From positions 10,820,803-10,884,802 of the forward strand of contig OZ022515.1 in the NCBI GenBank assembly GCA_963989385.1: a stretch of 64,000 nucleotides of DNA. The letters are read 5' to 3'. This DNA is from Ctena decussata. Lineage: Eukaryota; Mollusca; Bivalvia; Lucinida; Lucinidae. Shown here one piece after another: positions 1 through 11,749 of the stretch (the stretch's first letter is position 1; each line of letters starts with the position of its first letter). The notes under the pieces were generated by a model, which was not told the origin of the DNA, searched no databases, and saw only the letters and a list, made by a program, of their open reading frames with translations. The position numbers were made by a program, and so were the translations under genes.

Positions 1-162
1 ACTGACTTTCAGGTATTGGAGTTAGCTCATTAATCATTACTATACAACTGTCAGCTTTATACATTCTATAAAATGAATAGATTAGTATGTGGAAACCAAA
101 TAATTAAAACTATGATCAGCCTGCATGTACATTCAAACTGTTCCAAGATTTTGATTATTTGC

Positions 163-310
163 TTATGCCATAGGCTGAAGATATCGGCACGACCGTCGTG
201 CCTATAAGAATCCTTATCGGCAAGACGGTCGTGCGGATAAGACTCCTTATCGGCAAGACGGTCGTGCGGATAAGAATCCTTATCCGCACGACAGCGATCA
301 GATACTCCAT
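163..310. repeat. 33-bp palindromic minisatellite, copy 1
   Basis: About three and a half units of a 33-bp motif built on GACGGTCGTGCGGATAAG and its complement, so the block is both tandem and self-complementary. It is flanked by ATGCCATAGG, which recurs in inverted form beside the related block at 2575-2741. The short ORFs here (ILIGKTVVR repeats) are by-products of a unit divisible by three. Confidence 0.75.
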
Positions 311-1337
311 TACAGATGCTATGGTCTTTCTTACAATGGTTTCATACAACACTGTGTCAGCAATTCATATGGAGGATGTTAAATAACTTTAAAATGGTAT
401 AAAAGCATCTTATGGCCATCTTTTAGTTGTTAAAACGTCTGAGAACCGGCACCCAGCTTTACCGCTAACGGGGGCAATCTTATTTTGGGCAATTTCCAGT
501 TCGATGTGCACAGGTTGTATCGTTTATACATATGTATGTAGAAACGTATCAGTCAGAGTGACAGTATGAGTTAGCACCGAAAAAGTTGTTTAATTACCAT
601 TTTTTAATTTAAAGAAATTTTATTTGTTCTGCTTATGTACAAATCCTGAGAATTCAAAAGATTAATAAAAAAACAACAGCAACTAATAAGTGCAGCTCAA
701 CAATTGTTATATATGACAATATTTATCAGACAAGTAGGACAACTGACTTTGACCGACAAGTTATTAAAAGAAAGTTAGGCATGATTTTATCAGACTGTCT
801 TTAACTTGTCGGTCAAGGTCAAAGATTTATTTCAGTTGTTGGACAAGGGCAAAGATTTTTTGACTCATTTTATATTAGTTAAGTCTGCTACAATAAATTT
901 TATTTTGTTCGATAATACATTTACATTATGTAATGCTATTTATTAATGGGTTTCGACATTTTCCTAAAAGGATTTATTAGTCTAGATTTCTTTCAGTAAT
1001 TTGTCAGTCAAAATCAAAGATTAGTTTCTATTGCTAATTCAAATCAATGGTTTATTTCAACATATTCTATATTGGTAACACATATTATAAATTGATAAAT
1101 TTAAAATGATTGGAATGAGATGGAATTAGGCCGTAAACAAAATATTGACAAAAACTTTGCTGGGAAAAAAGTCTGACACAAGCACGTCACATCAAATATT
1201 TTCCTGATTCAGCTTGTCTGTCAAGGTCAAAGATTTGTTTGAAATAAGTTTATGTCAGTTAACAAAATAAACTATTAATTGGCAAATGTTTTATGCGACA
1301 AATGATTTTTTTATTTAAAAATAATAATAATAAAAAA
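311..1337. other. gene-free; diverged ~200-bp tandem repeat
   Basis: No coding exon is supported. A motif close to TTGTCGGTCAAGGTCAAAGA recurs near 809, 1000 and 1205, suggesting a decayed tandem repeat of roughly 200 bp. The remainder is AT-rich with no structure that I can name. Confidence 0.4.
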
Positions 1338-1412
1338 TGCTAGGTGGAGTCTTGAACCCGGGTCGCAGGTTTACAAGGCCGCGCACATTACCACTGCGCT
1401 ACTGCCGCTGAT
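1338..1412 (-). repeat. tRNA-derived SINE head
   Basis: On the minus strand there is an A-box-like TAGCGCAGTGG and a B-box-like GGTTCAAGACTCC at tRNA spacing, with CTTGTAA where an anticodon loop would be. The acceptor ends do not pair, so this is a degenerate tRNA-derived (possibly Thr-like) pol III element, not a working tRNA gene. Confidence 0.5.
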
Positions 1413-1627
1413 ATTTCTAGAGCGATAATCTGAATTAGTTAATGTCAAATGTTCAATATACAGTATACAAATTCAAAAAGATTAAGGGTAGGACTGATTT
1501 TTCTGATCAATTCCGAAAAATAATAATACGTTACAAACGTATTGGCTATAATTTAAATGTTATGCGACAGTCTGCATGCTTAGTGATTAACCCAATCACG
1601 GTTGATAGCTTTGCTGCACTCTTTAAT

Positions 1628-1905
1628 TGCACACCGGGGGATCGGTCGTCAGACTCTATGATGGCCCCGACCTAAAGCTATATATTTTAGTTGGTTGGGA
1701 CCGGAGCCTTTTTGTCTGTTGCTTGGTCCACCGGGGCTCAACTGGTGACCTTCTTTTGCTTCAGATTTCCAGTGGGGTTGTTTGGCAGGACAGGGATCTC
1801 CACCTGTCAGACGGCCCGTTGTATCTGTTGAGTCCTCGTCTTTGCTTCTTCATGGCGTTGAAATTTGATTTATGTGTTTACCGTGATGATTCATTGACGA
1901 GTTAG
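1628..1905. repeat. probable repeat-derived ORF segment
   Basis: A 92-codon open frame with no convincing protein features adjoins the dispersed repeat that follows. It reads like the 5' part of an interspersed element rather than a gene. The assignment rests on context and composition only. Confidence 0.3.
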
Positions 1906-2300
1906 AGGGTTATCATGCGAACCGAACAACCAACAAAATGTTTTGTACCACTTCAGAAACTGAGGGTGAGGTTGGGTCTGTAAAATCGATTTAAGCCCCC
2001 CAGTAATTCATTACTGACCGTTCCAAGGCGGTAGTTCTGTTGTGGTTCTTTGTTGCCTGTTTTTGGTGTCAGAGTTTCTGTGATGTTTTACCTTATGTAT
2101 GTTATTATTATTTTTGGTTCGGTTTGGGTTGCTGAGTGGCCACCTTTTGGGAACAAGCTGCTCACTCGGTTGGCCATATGTTCTCTGTATCTTGATTATT
2201 TGTAATCTTAGTTGTTTCCAACTATGGTTTGAGGGCTGGATTTGGATTTTGATTGTTTCAGTTCCTGGTCTTTGCATACTTTTTACTTTTATCATACCCA
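1905..2300 (+). repeat. dispersed repeat R1, copy 1 (long form)
   Basis: This is the first copy of an interspersed repeat that recurs at 3148-3533 (minus, almost the same extent), 7989-8260 (plus), 10932-11044 (plus, partial), and in diverged form at 5646-5870 and 11100-11330. Shared landmarks are CCAAGGCGGTAGTTCTG, GAACAAGCTGCTCACTCGG and CTGGTCTTTGCATACT. No pol III boxes or terminal inverted repeats are evident, so the class is unknown. Confidence 0.75.
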
Positions 2301-2574
2301 CATCGGACTGTGTTTTAACTGTTATAAACTTGTTTTAAACGTTAACCTGATCATCCGACCCGATAAAAAGTATTCAGCAACTGATGTTGAAATATATTAT
2401 AGTTCGCATTTTCGCAATTATTCGCCGGCTCTATGTTCGACAGTCAAAAGGCTTCCATGATGAGAAAATAATTGAAATTAACATATTGTGTTTTGACTCA
2501 AATACTTAAGAACAATTATTTACAAACAGAAATGAAATAATATTATTATACCATAATAATAATAAATCTCAGAA

Positions 2575-2741
2575 TGATTGCAACTTTGTCTATAGAATAT
2601 CCGACCGCCGTCGTGCGGATAAGGATTCTTATCGACACGACCGTCTTGCGGATAAGAATTCTTATCGGCAAGACCGTCGTGCGGATAAGGATTCTTATCC
2701 GCAAGACGGTCGTGCCGATAGTCACTCCCTATGCCATAAGG
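2575..2741. repeat. 33-bp palindromic minisatellite, copy 2
   Basis: Same unit as 163-310 (GACGGTCGTG and GATAAGAATCCTTATC), about four units. The outer flank GCCGATAGTCACTCCCTATG is close to the reverse complement of the outer flank of copy 1. The two blocks are therefore either two members of one palindromic MITE family or the ends of one 2.6-kb element. Confidence 0.75.
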
Positions 2742-3147
2742 TGTGTAAAACCAGCATTTTTACAACTGAAATTTGTATAAAAAATAAGAGTGCATAAGAT
2801 ACATGTATTACTTTGCTCAAGACATTCAACAGTCTTCATTGAAGAATATTTTCAAAGAGCCATTTTTTTGTCTGAAACAGTCAACACTTCATTAAAAAGA
2901 GTTTCAGCAGTGAACGTTTTAGTCCGTTTTGAATAAAAGGAAATAATGCAAATGTAACAGCAGTTCCCTGTGATCCCTCTACATAAGTTTAAAAAAAATA
3001 TTCAGCTTAGGCAGAAGAACAGAGCAGAGTCTTGCTGTGATATTGCCCTTTTTTTGTCTTCCATTAGATTTTTAAATCATGATGAAAAGCATCCAGTCTT
3101 TTTTATTTTTTAAGAATTTGTAACACAGGTTTCTTTAAGATAAAAGT
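2742..3147. other. gene-free, nothing recognised
   Basis: AT-rich sequence without open frames, splice-bounded exons or repeat structure that I could support. Confidence 0.4.
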
Positions 3148-3533
3148 AAAAAGTATGCAAAGCAGGAACTGAAACAATCCAAATCCAAATCCAGCCCTCA
3201 AACCATAGTTGGAAACAACTAAGATCACAAATAATCAAGATACAGAGAACCTATGGCCAACCGAGTGAGCAGCTTGTTCCCAAAAGGTGGCCACTCAGCA
3301 ACCCAAACCGAACCAAAAATAATAAGAACATACATAAGGTAAAACATCACAGAAACTCTGACACCAAAAACAGGCAACAGAGAACCACAACAGAACTACC
3401 GCCTTGGAACGGTCAGTAATGAATTACTGGGGGGCTTAAATCGATTTTACAGGCCCAACCTCACTCTCAGTTTCTGAAGTGGTACAAAACATTTAGTTGG
3501 TTGTTCGGTTCGCATGATAACCCTCTAAAGGCT
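3148..3533 (-). repeat. dispersed repeat R1, copy 2 (long form, inverted)
   Basis: Reverse complement of 1905-2300, including the long extension with GGGGGGCTTAAATCGATT and the block that reads GGTTATCATGCGAACCGAAC on the plus strand of copy 1. Copies 1 and 2 form ~390-bp inverted arms around ~850 bp. Confidence 0.75.
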
Positions 3534-4340
3534 GCAAATAGTGCTACAGTCTGCTAATACATTCTGAATGTAATTGTGCTGGTTGATTATGGATATGATA
3601 CAAAATGCTGCAGATTGGGTAAAGTCTGTTATGGAATGCTAAACTGGCTCAACATATAACACATATTCACATTTTTAGGCCTTTGCAACTTCCATGCAAC
3701 TGTCCTATCCCTCTATTCTATTTTCCACCCATAAAATCTAGCAATATTTTTTTCATTTAGAAAAACACAATAATGTCAGAAATGTACAGGCAGAATCTGT
3801 TCTGTCCCTCTCTGTGAGCAGAGCTTCAGATAAGGTAGGATTTTGATAATAATCCTTTGATAATGCTGAGATAATTTAAGTTATTAATTATAAACATACA
3901 TTGTTGTCTCTTATTAGAACTGTCCTACCGAGGTGTTTCTAAAGAGGGACCACAACATGTGTTGGTATGGTACAATACCAAAAAAATCCCAAGAATTATT
4001 TTCAAAACCCATTCTCATCTGTCTTCATTCCTACAAACTCCTAAAATAGAATGCCTTTCTTGCTTTAGTGACTCCTGTTTAAGACAGTAGCCACTGAACA
4101 AAAAAAGGAGTTGATGCTCTTTTTTAGGAGTTTACGAAATATTAGAAATTCTTAACAAAATTACATTGCAGAACTCCTACTTCATAATTCATAATGCCAT
4201 AGGCTTTGAATTGCAATTTGTTAGATATCATGAGGTAATAAGTGAGATCTGATCAAATCAAGCAACACTTTCAAAAAAAAATCCTCCATGTCAAGTAAAT
4301 CTGTATGAAACCGTAAACTGGTGATTTTATGCAAGACCTA
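3534..4340. other. gene-free, nothing recognised
   Basis: No supportable exon or RNA gene and no clear repeat boundary seen. Confidence 0.35.
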
Positions 4341-5147
4341 CCATAGTGTGCATAAGTATTGGGACACCTAAAACAGTTAAGGTGTCCCAAACTTTAGGCC
4401 CATTACGGTTACCATAACAATATGCCCTGCTTGTTCTGTAATTTCTTAAAAGACATCCAGTTTCATATTTCAAGAAATCCATCTACTACACAAAAACTGC
4501 ATATTGAAGTAAAAGATAAGTGAGATTCGAAATCTTATGAAAATCTGCTCTCAGAGGAACAAAAAAGATTTTGATAAAACCACTGGATATTCTTCTCACT
4601 AGTTCTCAGCAAAATTTAATGACAGTAGTGTGTGTAGGTCCAGTTACTTGGGGTCATTAATGGTCATAGTGCCCTTTTGTACTTTATAAAGTATATGAAA
4701 TGATTAAGCATACTGGCTGATTTGTAAGTGTCACTTGGGCCACTTGTTTGATGCTGAAACAGCCATCAGTTATCGGGCAAAAAGGTCCCATAATCCCCTT
4801 CTAAGCAAAATACTGCAGGTCAAATTACTATTTAAAGCACCAATACAGCCACAGATCTTTTGTTCACAACTAAGAAAGAAAAACATAGATTTGTGACAGC
4901 CTTTTCTGTTCAAACACAGACCCAGCATGGGTGTGATTATAATATGGGATAGAGAAATATATCATATAGTTTAAAGATCCAACTGATCTATCATCATGTG
5001 AGCTTTTGTCTCTTTGTATGGGATATAGGGCTGTGCAAGAGTTTAATTCCATATATCATAGATAAATTTTAAACATATTTTAGCAAAGCAATACATTTTT
5101 TACACATAATCAACTTTGAAGTGTCCTAGTATTTGGGGAAAGTATAG
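4341..5147. mobile_element. TA-flanked foldback MITE (Tc1/mariner-like)
   Basis: The left end after a TA reads CCATAGTGTGCATAAG and continues to GGGACACC. The right end, reverse complemented, reads CTATACTTTCCCCAAATACT and continues to AGGACAC, also next to a TA. The ends are diverged but collinear. The same GGGACACCTA terminal motif bounds the element at 35780-36004. There is no transposase, so it is a non-autonomous 807-bp element. Confidence 0.5.
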
Positions 5148-5645
5148 TAGAATTTACAGGAGAAATTTATTTGTTTTGGCATAATACTGACCAACATTTT
5201 GGGTATTATACATTGAGAATGTGGCTGGTCAGTTTGATGACTGGGGTTTCTTTAGGGTGGTTATGGTGTCCAAACATTTTGGTTTTTTAGTGGAAATGGT
5301 GAGAGTTTGTAATGTTGAAACACATATATGCTATATATGATACATAAGGTTCCATATAAATTGAAAGCTAGGCATTCCATGCAGTGGCTGGAATAATTAT
5401 GGCAAAGAAAGAATTTGCTCCAGAATTTCAGTATTGCTATTTCTGTAAGTCCCCATGGTTGCTTTTATCTTAGTTTAATTTTGATTTCTGTGTGTCTGAG
5501 ATATTACACTTATATGAGCTAGGAATCTGCCAGACAAACCAAACAACTATGTGTCTGATGAACCACAGTAGAATCAAGGATAAGGGTTAGTTAACTGCAA
5601 ACCATTTAACCTCCCCAACCCAACCCGCACCCCCTAGTATTTTCA

Positions 5646-5870
5646 TTGCAGACAGTTCCAAGGCAGCACTTCTTGGTTGTTTGTTGCTATGTCTGTTATG
5701 GATACATGTTTGTGATGTTAATACTAGCCCTGTGACCACGTACATGGGAAATGGCCGTTTACCTGGCTGTCACTGGTGATGTTTTTGGTGGTTTCTTATT
5801 TTGTGTTATCTTTTCCCACATGATGTCTTGGGTGGGATCTGGGATTGAATTGTGTCAGTTCCTGAGAATT
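5646..5870 (+). repeat. dispersed repeat R1, diverged copy
   Basis: Retains CAGTTCCAAGGCAG, TTGTTTGTTGCTATG, GTGATGTTAATAC and the terminal GTGTCAGTTCCTGAG in the same order as the R1 copies, with many substitutions. Confidence 0.45.
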
Positions 5871-7136
5871 TTCCCTACTTCCTTACAATATGTCAAAGGA
5901 AGAAAATTGTGTCTTGAGTGGTTATACTAGTGTCCAAATCTTTATATTTAAATGGTTATGGTGATTCCAATACATGGGGCAAAAGTATCAAATGAACAAT
6001 GGGACTGGAGACAGGATTATTAAGATCTATAGTGTTTGGAGTGTCCAAGGGCTGAGGCTACATGTGGTAATAATGTTTTGGATAACTTGTAGTTTACTGT
6101 TTCATTACATTGGGTAAATGTGGTAATGGAGTACTTGTTATAGTGATAACTAGACTATGATATTAAGGTGTCCTTTTCCTTGTGTTAAGTTTGGTTAATA
6201 GGGCTCAAGATAGTGGGAGGAAATTTTGGGATGGTGATTGCCTTAAATAGGGCTCAAATTAGGTTGAAAATATTGTGGGTTGTACATAGGGGTATGTGGA
6301 AAGCATGGTATAATTACAATATGGTCTGAAAAACAATGAAGGTTCACATCTTGTCTGTATATTATATCTGTGTAGTGACTGACACTGTAGTCTGATCAGA
6401 GTCTTGACTGTTGGTTATACAGGTTCCACAAGGACGACTAATCAGACTGCATAATGCAGATGCTCAGGCTGAAGTGTAACCTGTTGCACATGCTGTAAAA
6501 GTCTGTTCCTAGTGGCAAAAGGAAGATAAATACACGGAAGGTGAGACACTCCAACATATCTGAACTGATAGCTATGGTAATCCAATAGGCAAATAAAAAC
6601 TAAACAGAAGTCCTAAATTCTAAAAAATGGAGCCCCACAATACAGCAAAATTGCATGAATATTTACAACAGGAACTTGAATTGAATTAACTTCTAACAGA
6701 GTAGTTTCAGCTACCTGTACCACAAAGTGTATCACATGGCATTACATAAACAAAAAAGCAATTTAACTAACAACGAATTAAAGGTGACATGACGGGAAAT
6801 GAGCCATTACATACTTGGTTGCTACGTTATTACTTTTTAAACTCAAGAAAAAATTTCGCCTGCTAGTGACTTATCACGCAGCCTCTTCTCATTTGTTTGA
6901 CCCGTATTCTACGTAAAACAGACCCCGATATTACGCTTAATGCCGTCAAAATGCCGATCTGACGTTATCAACAAAAGCACATTGACAGGCACCATGTTTT
7001 GGTCATGTGACCGAAAGTAGTTCCCGTAATGGCTGGTATATGTTCCGTATTATCTCCGAGTCTATATCGAAGATATCGGCGAGGATGTCCGATTGCTAAT
7101 TCATAGGCATGCAGATATAGAGGATCTTACATGAGT
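5871..7136. other. gene-free, nothing recognised
   Basis: No supportable exon. A G/T-rich stretch (about 5900-6300) carries scattered GGTTATGGTG-like words but no clean period. A first, untranslated exon of the downstream carrier gene could lie here or closer to the gene; the sequence alone does not locate it. Confidence 0.35.
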
Positions 7137-7252
7137 GCTCATGTATTATTGAATTTATTAAACGAGTTGGGGGAAAAGATAAGATGCGAGGCTGTGCCGA
7201 GCATCTTATCGCTTTTCCCCAACGAGTTTAATAAATTCAATAATACAGGAGC
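7137..7252. repeat. near-perfect palindrome, ~45-bp arms
   Basis: Arms at 7143-7188 and 7201-7246 are almost exact reverse complements (both contain GAATTTATTAAAC in opposite orientation, and GATAAGATGC / GCATCTTATC), around a 12-bp loop. This is a MITE-like hairpin with no TSD assigned. Confidence 0.7.
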
Positions 7253-7269
7253 ACGAATGCAAGATTCTC

Positions 7270-7755
7270 TTTATCATATGTGACAGTGCCTGCGATTTTG
7301 AGCCTTGTGGAGGTGAGACGTTGACGTCACGAAACGTGAAATGAAAGTGACGTCATAAAATTTGCACGTAAAGTTAATTGTATTTCCGCGCACTGACTAA
7401 TAAATTTAAAACCGTCTCCTGAAAAGAGTGATTCAACATTTCTATCGGCATGTTTAATTTTTTTCATCTACACTGTTTTAAGAATGTTTGCATTATAGAT
7501 CTTTGAAAAAGAGATGTTGCAAACCAGAGTTTTTTTATCCAGCAAGTATGTAAATTTTATCCAATCGGTGAAACGAAAACAAAAAATCGGGTGGGTGTGA
7601 ATTTCGTTTGCTTTTGCAGTAAACCTTAGCGCTATTTATTTGTGCTTCTCAAAATCTATTCTGGAAGCACTAATAAATATGAAAATGTTAAAAACAAAAT
7701 TTCCGATTTCGCTCCATGAGGCTCAAAATGCCAGACACTGTCATATTATGACTCT
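7270..7755. mobile_element. foldback MITE carrying two CRE-type sites
   Basis: Ends are inverted: GTGACAGTGCCTGCGATTTT near 7280 against CAGACACTGTCATATTATG near 7730, and both arms contain the GAGCCT / GAGGCTC block. Inside, at 7323-7362, are two TGACGTCA octamers about 25 bp apart. No transposase is present. Confidence 0.5.
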
Positions 7756-7988
7756 AAAATCGCATTAATTAGCAAAATTTGCACTAAAACATCATGATTT
7801 CGCCATTAGAAAACGCAACGTTTTATGGACTTCAACGCATAACGTTACGTCGTAATTTGCATATTTAACCTACTAGTGGATTATCGTTTTTAATGCATGA
7901 CTTTAATACACTCTCAGATGCGACGTCATATGATAAATATGGGTATGGCAAGGGAGCAACAGCCCTTTGATAAAAGCAATACGGTGGT

Positions 7989-8260
7989 TTCCAAGGCGGT
8001 AGTTCTGTTGTGGTTCTCTGTTGCATGTTTTTGGTGTCAGAGTTTCTGTGATGTTTTACCTTATGTATGTTCTTATTATTTTTGGTTCGGTTTGGGTTGC
8101 TGAGTGGCCACCTTTTGGGAACAAGCTGCTCACTCGGTTGACCATATGTTCTCTGTATCTTGATTATTTGTAATCTTAGTTGTTTCCAACTATGGTTTGA
8201 GGGCTGGATTTGGATTTTGATTGTTTCAGTTCCTGGTCTTTGCATACTTTTTACTTTTAT
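7989..8260 (+). repeat. dispersed repeat R1, short form
   Basis: Begins at CCAAGGCGGTAGTTCTG and ends at TTGCATACTTTTTACTTT, nearly identical to 2025-2297. It lacks the left extension found in the copies at 1905 and 3533. Confidence 0.75.
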
Positions 8261-8450
8261 CTCTACAAACTAGATTCAGCTCTGCTAAAGCTGCATCGGA
8301 TTGTGCAAATCTAGAGGGAATCTCTGGTCTTGAGACATTATCTGAGACAGCTGCTCGAATATTTTTTAAACTTGTTACATATCCGACTTTTGTCCTTAAA
8401 CCTTATTCTTCATTTGTTGAACTATAAAATCTGATAAAACCCGTAGTTAA

Positions 8451-8989
8451 AGGTAGGTTCCTGTACTAGCGATAACAATTATGTCCACAAAATAATTTCG
8501 TCTTTTTCTGAGCAGTATTGAATTCTCTTAATTTTCTGAATTTGTTGCTAGTGAGAAACTCGTCAGATGTTGAAGAAAATAGTCGTTTTCCCTTTTGGTT
8601 TTATTTTCTTTCGTTGGAATTCCAGTTCTAAAAATAACTATTTTTAATATGTCTATATGTGCGCGATTTCTGATGCCATTCTCCAAAGGTCAATTTTCCC
8701 TTGTCGTGAGCTCTCCTAGAGGTCCTTGCATGGTGGATGGGTTAAAACTATCCCAAAATGCAATACAGCATGACCTCAGCTGCGTTATCTATTTTTGGCT
8801 CGAACTAAAAATAGCGCTAACTGGTGTGCGAAGCAGAGTTAGGAAATCCCTTGCAAAACAACTTTTCTAATATTTTTTTGATTTACACTTTTAAGTGAAA
8901 CTTATTCATTCCCTTTATAAGTGCTTTCCAACATTTTGGATGAAAGATCATCAAAATTATGATGCATTCCAAAGTACAGGAACCTACCT
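8451..8989. mobile_element. TTAA-flanked foldback MITE (piggyBac-like)
   Basis: AGGTAGGTTCCTGTACT at the left end is matched by AGTACAGGAACCTACCT at the right end, and both ends abut TTAA (8447-8450 and 8990-8993). TTAA duplication is characteristic of piggyBac-type insertion. The interior (539 bp) has no transposase. Confidence 0.7.
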
Positions 8990-9282
8990 TTAAAACACAT
9001 TTCATTTTCTTAAAATATTTTTCAAGATATACATACTGACATACAATAAGAAACAGGACTAGAGCGTAAGCAAAGTCAAGTTATTCTCCCTTGACACCCG
9101 TTACATATTTTCTCACGGCTGCAATCTAACCTTGGGCGGCTACCCGCTGCTATATGTGTTCAGAGGCAAACAACTGTAAAAATAAGAATCAACTGCAAAA
9201 CAAATACCTTTGCCACCAGAATCACAATGCCTAGAGGGTATCTTTAGCATCACGTGTTAGAGAACTCTGGTTGGGGATGAAC

Positions 9283-9645
9283 ATATGGCTGCGTTGCTCA
9301 GTTGGTAGACCATCACGCTAGCGTTCAGAGGGCCGTGGGTTCGAGCCCCGCTGTGGCCAGATTGTTTTCACATCTAGGCGTCATTGTAAATTTTTACGAT
9401 ATCCCATAAATTAATTTAAGTTAATATATATTGTACCATCTGATCCAATGTAACCCAATAGTGATTGTTGTTGAGACATTAGGTTCTATCAAGAACCCAG
9501 ATATATCTCTAAAGTCACGTGTATCATTGGTTCGATAATGCTTTCATTGTGGCTGGGAATGAACATATGGCCGCGCTGCTCAGTTGGTAGACCGTCACGC
9601 TAGCGTTCAGAGGGTCGTGGGCTCGAGCCCCGCTGTGGCCAGAAT
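9283..9645 (+). repeat. tandem tRNA-derived SINE units
   Basis: Two ~75-bp tRNA-like heads begin near 9283 and 9566, 283 bp apart. A remnant lies at about 9730-9800. Each has an A box (GCTCAGTTGGTAGACC), a B box (GGTTCGAGCCCC or GGCTCGAGCCCC), a T-arm that pairs and, in the second, TGGCCGC pairing with the 3' GTGGCCA. The anticodon arm does not pair well. These are tRNA-derived units, not tRNA genes. Confidence 0.6.
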
Positions 9646-9799
9646 GTTTTTGCATCTGCGTGGCATAGTAACTTTATTTGATATCCCAAAATATAATAAA
9701 AGTTGATTTAAATTATATCATCTGGTCCTATGTAACCGTCACGCTAGCTTTAGGATTGTCGTTGGTTCCCCGAGAATTTTTTCCGCATCTAGGCGGCAT

Positions 9800-10931
9800 T
9801 GAAAATGTATATATGCGCACAAAATCCATGACATGATGACAATATTTGAAATCTTGTATTCTAGGTTTTCTAAATGAATAATCTAATTGCCTTCACTTGC
9901 GATCTAATACTTTCGCATTTACACGGAAATTTCATAACTGAATCTGAAAAATTTACTAGAAATACATCAAGCAGACATTCATTTGCTAGGGAATCTAAAA
10001 TCAAAATGTAAAAACATGTATACAATAAGGTCAATGTCACTAAAATCTATCCAAGCCATTGGCTTCTCTTTGATATACATCCTATGAAGTCGATCAAAAC
10101 TGTATTCAGGTTCAAAGACACGGTGCAGAAATGTTGTTTTTACAAAACGTTTAACGGTTTGTGCCCTTCTGTGACGTTCAGAATGGTATCATGGTTATCA
10201 ATACATAATTAGCCCATTCTTTTGATACACTATTTCAAGTCTGGTGAAAATCAGATTCTTTCCTCGTTGTTAACAGAGTCACTTTCACCTTACGCTCACT
10301 AGTCTGCATCTACATTTTCCAGATGTTACAAATACACGCTGATCTTAAAGTATCCATTTTATGATAACGCCCATAAAATAACCTGTTAATCCAGCCACTG
10401 ACTGCAGTGAACGTGCAGAGGTTCAGCTGAGCGCTGAATAAGAAAAACATTAATTGGCCTTTTCAAATATTGGTACCAAACAGCATCTTGTGAAAAGGAC
10501 CGTCTGGAAAATTGCAATTTTCATTGTTCTACTTCTGCCTAAATAGGCCCACTATTTCATGTCATCTACTAAGGTGTATTTCAACCGACAGCTACTCTAT
10601 ACTTTTTCTTTACGTGTTAATGTATCATGCTACAGTAACAATGTGGTTCTTTTATCGGAATAGAGACACGTCTTCTTGTGAAAACCTGCATTTTCCATTT
10701 TGATTCCAGTCAGCTAAGGCCTTTATTAAAGGTTATTTAATTGGATCAAATACCAATGTAAATATTGACTTAGAACAGTTATGAAATAGCAGTATACAGT
10801 GAGATAACGTGTAGAGCCTAGCTAATGGTACCGTATTAAAGAAGGCTCTGCCGTGGGAGAGTACGTTCTCGTATTCAAAACCAGCCCTTTGTCTTGTCCA
10901 AGAGACACATTTACGCAAGTAAATTAAAAAT
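9800..10931. other. gene-free, nothing recognised
   Basis: No exon with flanking splice sites or conserved protein features was found, and no repeat could be delimited. Confidence 0.35.
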
Positions 10932-11044
10932 CCATATGTTCTCTGTATCTTGATTATTTGTAATCTTAGTTGTTTCCAACTATGGTTTGAGGGCTGGATT
11001 TGGATTTTGATTGTTTCAGTTCCTGGTCTTTGCATACTTTTTAC
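10932..11044 (+). repeat. dispersed repeat R1, 3' fragment
   Basis: Starts abruptly at CCATATGTTCTCTGTATC and runs to TTGCATACTTTTTAC. It is essentially identical to the 3' 110 bp of the copies at 2025 and 7989, i.e. a 5'-truncated copy. Confidence 0.75.
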
Positions 11045-11099
11045 TGGTGTATATATAACAGATTTGGTGCAGGCAAATTATTTTCGTGTAAAGCTTATA

Positions 11100-11330
11100 T
11101 TCTAAGTAAAGTAAAAACACAGGCAATGATCAAGAATTAATACAATCAAATCCCACATCCCGCCCTTAAAACCGAAAAGGGAAAGAAACACACACACGGA
11201 AAAAGTGACACAAGTTCACGAAAGACACGCATAGTAGACCGAATGAGCAGCTCTTTCCCAAAAATGTGGTCATAAGACACGCTGTGGGGCCAAATTGGCT
11301 TTTCCCAGAAATAGATTCCTGCAAGTTTGG
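11100..11330 (-). repeat. dispersed repeat R1, diverged inverted copy
   Basis: Contains AATGAGCAGCTCTTTCCC, CACATCCCGCCCTTAAAACC and GTGGTCATAAGACAC, in the order expected for a reverse-complemented, heavily mutated R1 copy. Confidence 0.4.
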
Positions 11331-11749
11331 CAAAAATCCACTCACTGGTTCAAGAGATGATGCAGAATTCAATATTCAAAACCCATGATCAAGATCAAAG
11401 TCACTACTATCCTCATCAACTGTCTATCTTGTCCCAAGGATATATCTGTGCAAGTTTAGTAAAAAAAAATCCACCCAATTGTATAATAGATATCGCGCAT
11501 ACAAGAAGCAATCACAACAGCACGTAAAATTTAGAAGTATATGTCCCCCTGTACAGTGACCTCGAAAATGGGTTAAACTTTAGTGATGTAAAAACGTGTG
11601 TGAAGCCTTTACATATCTTTTAGGTAATATTTGCATTAAATTTGGCATTAAGATAAACTAACAAACTGTTGGTATTCCGATGGTACTAATTGTGTTCCCG
11701 TGGTAGTTGGTTTGTTTTTATTTTGCTATGAAAGAGATTTCATGGTTTC

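Noticed and set aside
1338..1412. tRNA-Thr gene (minus strand)
   Set aside because: Pol III boxes are present but acceptor ends do not pair and the anticodon stem is poor.
9283..9645. Functional tRNA genes
   Set aside because: The T-arm and acceptor can pair but the anticodon arm does not, and the units are tandem with ~200-bp tails. They look like SINE heads.
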